Below are positions 18,162 through 24,497 of a DNA stretch of 64,000 nt, piece by piece. Source of the DNA: an uncultured Chthonomonadales bacterium. Lineage in GTDB: Bacteria; Armatimonadota; Chthonomonadetes; Chthonomonadales; CAJBBX01. The notes under the pieces were generated by a model. The model saw only the letters and a program-made list of their open reading frames with translations, ran no database searches and was not told where the DNA came from. The stretch covers positions 62,001-126,000 of the forward strand of contig CALLMM010000026.1 of NCBI GenBank assembly GCA_938005745.1, in the 5' to 3' direction. The first letter of the stretch is position 1, and the number at the start of each line of letters is the position of its first letter. The translations under genes and the position numbers were made by a program.

Positions 18162-18784
18162 AGTGTCGTCTCCCCGATCGCGCCCGGGTGAAGCGCGGCT
18201 CCCTCTCCGGCGACATATTCTCCCAGAATCGAACGCAGGTGGCGGAAGGCGTTTGAAAGCCGCGATTTCACCGTTCCGACCGGAATGCCGAGAATCTCCG
18301 CGCACTCCTGATAGGTCAGTCCTTGCAGTTCATGCAGGATCACCACATCGCGATGCAGCGGCGTTAACTGTCCCAGCGCGCCCTGCACCTGATCGGAGAG
18401 TTCGCTGCGGGAGGCTGCCGCCTCCGGATCGCCCTGCCAGTTGCTGTCCACCTGTTGAATTTCCTCGTCATAGGGCACGTTTGCGGGATGAGCGCGCCGA
18501 TGGTACTTCAAGCAGTGATTGACCGTGACCCGATAGACCCAGGTAGACAGGGCGGCTTCCCCGCGATAGCTGCCGATGCTCCGATAGATATCTAGGAAGA
18601 TATCCTGCGTTACATCCTCCGCATCCGAGGGATTTTCGATATAGCGGCGGACGAGACCATGCACGCGAGACCCGAAAGAGTCCAGAAACTCTTCGAAAGC
18701 CCGCCGATCTCCCTGCTGAATGCGTCGCGCTAACCGAATATCTTCGTGCAAAGAGAGAGCCTTCCCGCCCCTGCGCGGTTTCAC
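18158..18784 (-). CDS. ECF-type RNA polymerase sigma factor
   Basis: This 208-residue sigma factor of the extracytoplasmic-function group has region 2 (about residues 20-95: NPSDAEDVTQDIFLDIYRSI, the core-binding and -10 recognition part, and ALSTWVYRVTVNHCLKYHRR) and region 4 (about 135-190: LTPLHRDVVILHELQGLTYQECAEIL, GIPVGTVKSRLSNAFRHL), and no region 3. The GTG start (18784) lacks a good ribosome-binding site, so a TTG about 11 codons in is possible. The stop overlaps the anti-sigma start by 4 bases, a classic coupled pair. The likely targets include its own operon (PQQ and PhyH proteins), but no shared promoter motif was identified. Confidence 0.93.
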   Translation of the reverse strand: MKPRRGGKALSLHEDIRLARRIQQGDRRAFEEFLDSFGSRVHGLVRRYIENPSDAEDVTQDIFLDIYRSIGSYRGEAALSTWVYRVTVNHCLKYHRRAHPANVPYDEEIQQVDSNWQGDPEAAASRSELSDQVQGALGQLTPLHRDVVILHELQGLTYQECAEILGIPVGTVKSRLSNAFRHLRSILGEYVAGEGAALHPGAIGETTL

Positions 18785-18972
18785 TGTGACTATCTACTGT
18801 CTTAGTACCCGTTTTATCGCAAAAGGTTCACCGGCAGGAGGAGCCGAAACGCTGCCGGGGCGTTTTCCGCCGGAGAACCCGGCAACGCCTCTCTGGTTTT
18901 CGGATTCTGCAAGGAAGTTCCTCTGTCGAACGCGGGGTTCTGCTTCCCGTCACGAGCGGCACGCCCTCAGAC

Positions 18973-19001
18973 TGTCATGGCGAGCGCAGCGAAGCAATCT
19001 C
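18973..19001 (+). repeat. single REP-like element
   Basis: TGTCATGGCGAG followed by CGCAGCGAAGCAATCTC matches the element found in inverted pairs at 12113-12223 and 54649-54735. This copy is solitary. Confidence 0.75.
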
Positions 19002-19108
19002 ATACCTGCTGCGAAACATCCTCTGAAATGGCATTGCCCGGGCGTGAAAATAGCCCGCTTCACCGCCTGTTTTTTAAGAGTGTCTTGAGGGTTGCACTAT
19101 TACAATAG

Positions 19109-19155
19109 GTTACATCCTGCAGAAAGGGTGTAACGCAGCCAGGATGTTCTTTTTA
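19109..19155 (+). promoter_or_regulatory. attenuator-like leader upstream of the 19200 gene
   Basis: ACATCCTG (19112-19119) pairs with CAGGATGT (19140-19147) and is followed by TCTTTTTAT, giving an intrinsic-terminator shape 45 bases before the ATG at 19200. A competing stem GTTACA (19109-19114) with TGTAAC (19129-19134) shares bases with the left arm, which would allow a switch. The alternative stem is only 6 bp. Confidence 0.4.
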
Positions 19156-19199
19156 TCCGGCGGCGTCTGTCAGCGTTTTCAAAACAGGGAGTATGCGCC

Positions 19200-19493
19200 A
19201 TGGCAGGCAATACGCCGATCATCAACGGTTTCTCGAAGTGTCTGAACGGTCTCATCGCTGCACTTATCGTGCTGGCGGTGGTGCTGGTGTTCTACAGTTA
19301 CGGACAGGCAAGGATCAAACTGGAGCGGGAGCGCGCTTCCATGCAGACGCTCTACAAGGTGGCGGAGCTTCTGGAACTGGGCGACGAGGTAGAAAAAGAG
19401 GCGATCCATTCCCAGCTGCGGCAGGTTCTGAATGAGCGCTATGTGGCGCGCAGAATGGAGGTGGCGCGGACGGTGGGGATTCGCGTGGACTAG
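19200..19493 (+). CDS. small single-pass membrane protein with coiled-coil tail
   Basis: This 97-residue protein starts at ATG 19200 with GGGAG upstream. A hydrophobic helix (about residues 15-34, LIAALIVLAVVLVFYSYG) is followed by a charged helical tail (RIKLERERASMQTLYKVAELLELGDEVEKEAIHSQLRQVLNE) likely to form a coiled coil. The family is not recognised. The upstream terminator-like leader suggests its expression may be controlled by attenuation. It is convergent with the sulfatase-fold gene. Confidence 0.6.
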   Translation: MAGNTPIINGFSKCLNGLIAALIVLAVVLVFYSYGQARIKLERERASMQTLYKVAELLELGDEVEKEAIHSQLRQVLNERYVARRMEVARTVGIRVD

Positions 19494-19614
19494 GACGGCA
19501 TCTTCGATCATTACGTCCCGTCTCGCGTCCCGTCCCGCCGTTGCAGGTGGAAAAGATACCTCCGCTCACGTTCAAGAACGAACCCTGAGAGGATGTACCG
19601 ATGCGGCAGGGCGG

Positions 19615-20961
19615 CTAAGGTGGCGGGGAGTGTGTCTGTGTGACAGCCTGCTGCCGCCGGAGCCAGTCGTCCCAGCGTCTGCCGAGCGTGATACTCTGCG
19701 CGCGCAGCGGGTCTTCCGTGCGTCCGGTTCGCGCCAGTCCCGCCGCGATCCACTCCTCCAGCCACCGCTCCAGATCCCCGGCGGTCTGTGTCGCGGTTTC
19801 GGCGATGTTGCGAGATTCACCGGGATCGTCGCGCAGGTCGTACAGTTCGCGCATGGGGGTTCCGTAGCGGTCCGGAAAGCGGGAGAGGATGAACTTGTAC
19901 TGATCGGTTCGCACCGCCCATTTTGCCTGCCAGGTGTTTTCGCAGCAGACGACGCGCTCCCACAGGCTGCGCTCGTCGGCTCCGGTCGCCAGATCCCAGA
20001 AGTCTTTTCCCTCCATGCTTTCGGGAACGGGCGCGCCCGCCAGTCGCAGCAGGGTCGGCGCAAAGTCGAGATGCTGAACGATCTGCGACACGCGCCGCCC
20101 GGCGGGCAGGCGTCCCGGCAGGCGCAGGATGAGCGGCACGCGCACATTCTCCTCATACAGTCCGTGATGGTCGAAGAATATCCCGTTGCGGGTCATCACC
20201 TCGCCGTGGTCGGCGGTGAGGATCACCAGCGTATCGTCTGCGGCGCCGGTCTTCTCCAGCGCCTCCAGCAGCCGGGCGACCCCCTCGTCCACGTGCCGTA
20301 TCTCGCCGTCATAGAGCGAAACGATGTAGTCGGCGTCGGTTACCGGTCCGAGTTTCTGAAACCAGGTATCTCCCCACATGCCCCAGAAGGGGGTCTGTTT
20401 GATCGGCTCCAGCGTCTTCACCGCCGGATCGAACGGGTCACGCGCATCCCAGAATTTGCGGTACCGCTTCGGCGGGAGGTAGGGGGTATGCGGCTCCCAG
20501 TAGTGGATAAAGAGGAAAAACTTCTCGCGGGCGTGCGTATGCAGCCAGGGGATGGCGCGGGCGTTCAACTCTTCGCAGGTAACCAGCAGGCGCGCGCGAT
20601 GCCGGAACGAGGGATTGATATAGAACTCATAGCCGCGCGCCAGCCAGGGTTTGATGTCGTAGAGGTTGTCTACGGCGGCGGTCGTGTAGCCCGCTTGCTG
20701 TAGCAGTTCCGGCAGCACCGGCGTGCGGCGGTCGAGGTCGGCGGAGCCGCCATGACAGACGATGTTATGCGTCAGGGGATGCTGTCCGGTATAGAGGGTG
20801 GTGTGCGCGGGGGTGGTCGGGATGCCGGGCGCGAAGCAGCGCTCGAACAGCGTCCCCTCCTCCGCCAGCCGGTCTATGTTCGGGCTGGTCGGTTTCGGGT
20901 AGCCGTAGCAGCCCAGATGGTCTGCGCGCAGCGTGTCTATCAGAATGAAGAGAATGTTCAC
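19615..20961 (-). CDS. sulfatase-fold hydrolase with Thr at the formylglycine position
   Basis: This 448-residue protein of the alkaline phosphatase/sulfatase superfamily has the N-terminal metal-binding LIDTLRADHLGCYG and the late ILTADHGEVM and YEENVRVPLIL blocks, all expected. The catalytic motif C/S-x-P-x-R reads Thr49-Thr50-Pro51-Ala52-His53, so neither Cys/Ser for formylglycine nor the Arg is present. A Thr nucleophile is used by related phosphoethanolamine transferases and phosphatases, so a sulfatase activity should not be assumed. No clear signal peptide is seen. An SUMF1-like gene lies about 1.4 kb away. The substrate is unknown. Confidence 0.85.
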   Translation of the reverse strand: MNILFILIDTLRADHLGCYGYPKPTSPNIDRLAEEGTLFERCFAPGIPTTPAHTTLYTGQHPLTHNIVCHGGSADLDRRTPVLPELLQQAGYTTAAVDNLYDIKPWLARGYEFYINPSFRHRARLLVTCEELNARAIPWLHTHAREKFFLFIHYWEPHTPYLPPKRYRKFWDARDPFDPAVKTLEPIKQTPFWGMWGDTWFQKLGPVTDADYIVSLYDGEIRHVDEGVARLLEALEKTGAADDTLVILTADHGEVMTRNGIFFDHHGLYEENVRVPLILRLPGRLPAGRRVSQIVQHLDFAPTLLRLAGAPVPESMEGKDFWDLATGADERSLWERVVCCENTWQAKWAVRTDQYKFILSRFPDRYGTPMRELYDLRDDPGESRNIAETATQTAGDLERWLEEWIAAGLARTGRTEDPLRAQSITLGRRWDDWLRRQQAVTQTHSPPP

Positions 20962-20980
20962 CGTTGATCGCGTATCGGAA

Positions 20981-21013
20981 GGTCAGAGGGCGCGCGTTCC
21001 GCGCCCCCTGACC
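20981..21013 (-). terminator. hairpin after the Tat-exported Gfo/Idh/MocA gene
   Basis: GGTCAGAGGGCGCG (20981-20994) pairs with CGCGCCCCCTGACC (21000-21013) apart from one A/C mismatch, with a 5-base loop. It lies 8 bases beyond the stop of the minus-strand gene and before the sulfatase-fold gene. Confidence 0.65.
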
Positions 21014-21020
21014 GGAGTCT

Positions 21021-22304
21021 CTACTTGAACGGCGTCTTGCCCGGAATGGCGACCGGCGGAACCGGCAGGGGACCGAACTCCAGCTTCTGCGGAACGAGAT
21101 TCTCCTGCGAGTTGAGCGCCTGCTCCCAGCTGATCTCCTGCCCGGTGTAGCAGGACATGCGCCCCATGATGGCGGTCAGGGTGCTTTCAGCGATCTGCCT
21201 GCCCTCGTTCAGCGGCTGCCCCGCCCGGATGCTGGCGATCAGGTCGGTGTGCTCCTGCACATAGGGGTTGTTGTTCTGACCCTCAAAACGCCATCGGTTC
21301 TCCCCGCTGATAAAGGTGCAGGCGTTGGAGCTGCCCTTTGTTCCGATCAGGTGTTCGGAGACGTTGGAGGCGGTTCCGTCCTGCTGGCGGCACATGCTCA
21401 TCACGCGCACGCCGTTGGGGTAGTAGTACTCGACGGCGAAATGGTCGTAGATATGACCGTAAGCCGGATCGGTGCGCGCCTGCCGTCCGCCCATGCCGAC
21501 GCATCGCTCGGGATGCGTCTGAAGCGCCCAGTTGATGACATCCAGGTTGTGGACATGCTGCTCCACGATATGGTCGCCGGAGAGCCAGGTGAAGTAGAGC
21601 CAGTTGCGAACCTGCCACTCCATGTCGGTCCAGCCGGGCTGTCGTCCAGTGTTCCACAGACCGCCCTGATTCCAGTAGCACTGCGCCGCCACGATCTTGC
21701 CGAGCGCGCCGTCGTGAATGCGCTTCATGCAGGCGATATAGTTGTTCTGATGGCGCCGCTGTGTTCCCGCCACAATGCCGAGCCTCTTCTGCTGAGCGGC
21801 TTCCGAGCAGGCGATCACCTGCCGCACGCCGGGAGCGTCGGTGGCGACGGGCTTCTCCATAAAGACGTGCTTGCCCTTCTCGACGGCGTAGCGCAGATGC
21901 TCCGGGCGGAAGCCGGGGGGTGACGCGAGGATCACCATATCCACGCCGCTGTCAATCACCCGTTTATAGGCGTCGAAGCCGACGAAGCAGCGGTCGTCGG
22001 TCACTTTGAACTTATCGCCTAGCGCGCGCAGTCCGTTCCGACAGCCATCGAGACGGTCTTTGAAGGCGTCTCCCAGCGCGACGATCTCTATCCCCGGGGC
22101 GGCGTTGGCGCAGTCTCCCGCCGCGCCGGTTCCCCGTCCGCCGCAGCCGATCAGTCCGACCCGGATCCGATCCGAGCCCTGCGCGAAGGCGTAGTTGCCG
22201 GTGGCAGCCATCGCGGCGATGCCGGCGGCTCCCGCGGAAACTCTGATAAAGTCGCGGCGCGACAGTGCGTCCGTCGTCGGCGCAGCGTTCTTCTTCTCGT
22301 CCAT
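21021..22304 (-). CDS. Tat-exported Gfo/Idh/MocA family oxidoreductase
   Basis: This 427-residue protein starts at ATG 22304 behind GAGGAAG. The longer frame from 22361 has no site. It has a Tat signal (SRRDFIRVSAGAAGIAAMAATGNYAFA at residues 15-41), so it folds in the cytoplasm with its cofactor before export. The Rossmann start VGLIGCGGRGTGAAG and the family motif MEKPVATDAPGVRQV follow. The C-terminal domain includes a GGRQARTDPAYGHIYDHF region typical of exported Armatimonadota/Planctomycetota members. It probably oxidises or isomerises sugars outside the cytoplasm. It is preceded on the same strand by the SUMF1-like gene with a 53-base gap, a possible operon. Confidence 0.9.
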   Translation of the reverse strand: MDEKKNAAPTTDALSRRDFIRVSAGAAGIAAMAATGNYAFAQGSDRIRVGLIGCGGRGTGAAGDCANAAPGIEIVALGDAFKDRLDGCRNGLRALGDKFKVTDDRCFVGFDAYKRVIDSGVDMVILASPPGFRPEHLRYAVEKGKHVFMEKPVATDAPGVRQVIACSEAAQQKRLGIVAGTQRRHQNNYIACMKRIHDGALGKIVAAQCYWNQGGLWNTGRQPGWTDMEWQVRNWLYFTWLSGDHIVEQHVHNLDVINWALQTHPERCVGMGGRQARTDPAYGHIYDHFAVEYYYPNGVRVMSMCRQQDGTASNVSEHLIGTKGSSNACTFISGENRWRFEGQNNNPYVQEHTDLIASIRAGQPLNEGRQIAESTLTAIMGRMSCYTGQEISWEQALNSQENLVPQKLEFGPLPVPPVAIPGKTPFK

Positions 22305-22357
22305 AGATCTTCCTCGCTTCATAGAGTGGAGAACAGACACGAACAGATTATCGGCGA

Positions 22358-23266
22358 TCAAGGCATCTCCAAGCCGGGTTTCGCCGTCGGCGGATCACAG
22401 GCGATGCGGAAACCGGCGAACGGTCCATCGGAGAGCCACCAGCGGCTTTTCGGGTTCTGCGGGTCGGTCGCCTGCCAGTCCTTCGAGTAGACGGCGCGCG
22501 CCGCCGGACCGACCTTATCGGGATTGTTCAGGAAGGAGCCTCCCCGCAGCGCGCCTTTGCCGTCCGGCGTGGCGCACCACTCCGCGGCATTGCCGATCAT
22601 ATCGTACAGTCCCCAGGCGTTGGGCTGTTTCTTGCCGACCGGGCGCGTCCGATCTTCCGAGTTATCTCCGTACCAGGCGTAGCGGTCAAGCTGATCCTCG
22701 GTCGGCGGCGCGGCGCCCGCGCGGCAGGCGTACTCCCATTCGATCTCCGTGGGCAGCCGGAACCGTTTTCCGGTGCGCAGCGACAGCCAGCGGCAGTACT
22801 CCTTTGCCGCAAAGAAGGTGACGCTGATGACGGGGTAGCCTTTGTGTCCGTAACCGCGATCCGGCGCGCCGTAGGGCTTGCTCGGTCGCGCAACGGCGTC
22901 CGCATTTCCGCCGCCTCCGACCTTGCCGCCCGTATCCTGCCGGAAGAGGAAGACATCGTACTCGTCCCAGGTTACCTCATACTTCCCGATCCAGAACGGT
23001 TTTACCTGCACCTTGCGGGTTTTCCCATCCTTATCCGTAACCTGCATCTCTCCGCCCGGCACCGGGATCATGTCGAAGGCAACCAGGGTTCCGGGAATGG
23101 TCTGCGTGAAGGGCTGACCGGGGGTCTGGGCGGGAAGAGCGAACGCGGCGAGCGTATATGTTATCATAAACAGGAGAGCCGTTACGCGGCACAGGGCTGC
23201 CCGCGGCGCAGCGCGCCGGCGGGGAGCGCGGGAAGAGGGGCGCGAAATGCGGTCGTTGATGTTCAT
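22358..23266 (-). CDS. exported SUMF1/FGE-like (formylglycine-generating-enzyme fold) protein
   Basis: This 302-residue protein has an N-terminal hydrophobic export signal (ALLFMITYTLAAFALP, about residues 29-46). The sulfatase-modifying-factor fold is clear from FDMIPVPGGEMQ, KPFWIGKYEVTWDEY, YPVISVTFFAAKEYCRWLS, FRLPTEIEWEYACRAG, and GNAAEWCATPDGKGALRGGSF. The paired active-site cysteines expected just after GGSF (GGSW-x-C and following YC in FGE) are absent: the segment reads GGSFLNNPDK. True formylglycine formation is therefore unlikely. Start ATG 23266 follows AAAGG. It overlaps, head to head, the start of apbE on the other strand. Confidence 0.82.
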   Translation of the reverse strand: MNINDRISRPSSRAPRRRAAPRAALCRVTALLFMITYTLAAFALPAQTPGQPFTQTIPGTLVAFDMIPVPGGEMQVTDKDGKTRKVQVKPFWIGKYEVTWDEYDVFLFRQDTGGKVGGGGNADAVARPSKPYGAPDRGYGHKGYPVISVTFFAAKEYCRWLSLRTGKRFRLPTEIEWEYACRAGAAPPTEDQLDRYAWYGDNSEDRTRPVGKKQPNAWGLYDMIGNAAEWCATPDGKGALRGGSFLNNPDKVGPAARAVYSKDWQATDPQNPKSRWWLSDGPFAGFRIACDPPTAKPGLEMP

Positions 23267-24497
23267 GTTAAGCCTTTCCATGCTGATCGGGGGGAGACTG
23301 CACGCCGGGGCGTCTGAGGCAAAGCTGTCTGAATTTCAGTATACCCAACTCATCATGGGCGTGCAAGCCCGAATCGTCGTCTATGCGCGGGACGAGGCGC
23401 AGGCGAAACGCGCCTGCGCCGCCGCCTTCGAGCGCATGGCGGAACTGGAACAGATCATGAGCGACTATCGCCCGACCAGCGAACTGATGCAGTTGTGCGC
23501 GAAGGCGGGCGGTCCTCTGGTGAAGATCAGCGACGATCTCTACCGCGTCCTGGAGCGCGCCCTGCAGGTTGCGGAGCGCAGCGAGGGCGCGTTCGACCCG
23601 ACCGTAGGACCGATGGTCGCCCTGTGGCGCAAAGCCCGGCGATCCGGTCAGTTCCCTGCGCCGCAGGAGCGGGAGCAGGCGCGCGCCCGTGTCGGCTGGC
23701 GGATGGTGCGCCTCGATCCCCGCCAGCGCACGGCGCAGCTTCTGACGGAGGGGATGCGCCTCGATCTGGGCGGCATCGCCAAAGGATACGCCTGCGACGA
23801 AGGGCAGCGCGTGCTGAAAAAGCACGGGATTCGGAGCGCCATGATCGAGATGGGCGGCGACATTGTGGTCAGCGACGCCCCGCCCGGCAGAAAGGGCTGG
23901 CGGATCGAGATCCCCGATGCCGACGGAGCCGGATCGCCGCGCATCGAGCTGTTCCGCAACGCCGGCATCTCCACCTCCGGCGATACCGAGCAGTTTGTAG
24001 AGTTTGACGGCAGGCGCTACTCCCATATCGTGGACCCGCGCACCGGTCTCGGGCTGACCGACCGGATCGCCGTAACCGTGGCGGCGGCGGACGGTCTCAC
24101 CTCCGACAGCCTCTCCACCGCGATCAGCGTTCTCGGCGCCGAGAAGGGGCGCGCGCTGGCGCGCGCCTATCGCGCCCGCGCGGTCTACATCCGCTACCCG
24201 AAGGAGCAGAGCGGGCTACGCGATCACGACCTTCGTGAAGTCCGCCAGCGTGCGGTAGAGCGAATCGACCAGGTGCAGCAGTGCGAGCCGATTGGCGCGA
24301 AGCTCCTCCTCCTTCGCCATCACCATCACATGGTCGAAGAAGGCGTTCACCGTCTCGCGCAGAGAGTCGAGCGCGCGATAGAGCGCGGCGTACTCATAGG
24401 CGGTCGCCAGACGCGCCGCCTCCGGGATCAGCCGGACCGCCGCCTCATAGAGCGCGACCTCCCGCGGCTCCTGCAGGCGTTCGGGAGAGACCTGTGA
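23247..24497 (+). CDS. apbE: FAD:protein FMN transferase (ApbE), with run-on C-terminus
   Basis: This is an exported ApbE, the enzyme that attaches FMN to Thr residues of target flavoproteins. A signal peptide covers about residues 1-22. Family blocks are IMSDYRPTSELMQL, RSEGAFDPTVGPMVALWR, LDLGGIAKGYACDEGQRVL, MIEMGGDIVVS, ISTSGDTEQFVEFDGRRYSHIVDPRTG and LTSDSLSTAISVLG. The normal protein should end about residue 320 (near 24210). This frame runs on for about 95 residues antisense to glyS, with Arg/His-rich low-quality sequence, so the true end was probably lost or shifted. Start ATG 23247 has GAGGGG upstream and overlaps the SUMF1-like start. Confidence 0.88.
   Translation: MRSLMFMLSLSMLIGGRLHAGASEAKLSEFQYTQLIMGVQARIVVYARDEAQAKRACAAAFERMAELEQIMSDYRPTSELMQLCAKAGGPLVKISDDLYRVLERALQVAERSEGAFDPTVGPMVALWRKARRSGQFPAPQEREQARARVGWRMVRLDPRQRTAQLLTEGMRLDLGGIAKGYACDEGQRVLKKHGIRSAMIEMGGDIVVSDAPPGRKGWRIEIPDADGAGSPRIELFRNAGISTSGDTEQFVEFDGRRYSHIVDPRTGLGLTDRIAVTVAAADGLTSDSLSTAISVLGAEKGRALARAYRARAVYIRYPKEQSGLRDHDLREVRQRAVERIDQVQQCEPIGAKLLLLRHHHHMVEEGVHRLAQRVERAIERGVLIGGRQTRRLRDQPDRRLIERDLPRLLQAFGRDL

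Larger units (their letters stand above)
18785..19199. other. intergenic region with repeat and attenuator-like structure
   Basis: This is a 415-base divergent gap between the ECF sigma gene and the small membrane gene at 19200. It holds one scattered REP-like element (18973-19001) and the terminator-like leader at 19109-19155. No credible coding frame was seen. Confidence 0.6.

Noticed and set aside
19615-20961. Calling the sulfatase-fold protein an active arylsulfatase
   Set aside because: The C/S-x-P-x-R motif is Thr-Thr-Pro-Ala-His, so formylglycine cannot form. A different nucleophile chemistry is likelier.
24216-24497. ApbE C-terminal tail as a true functional domain
   Set aside because: The tail is antisense to the conserved glyS C-terminus and has no resemblance to known domains. 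A lost stop or base error is simpler.
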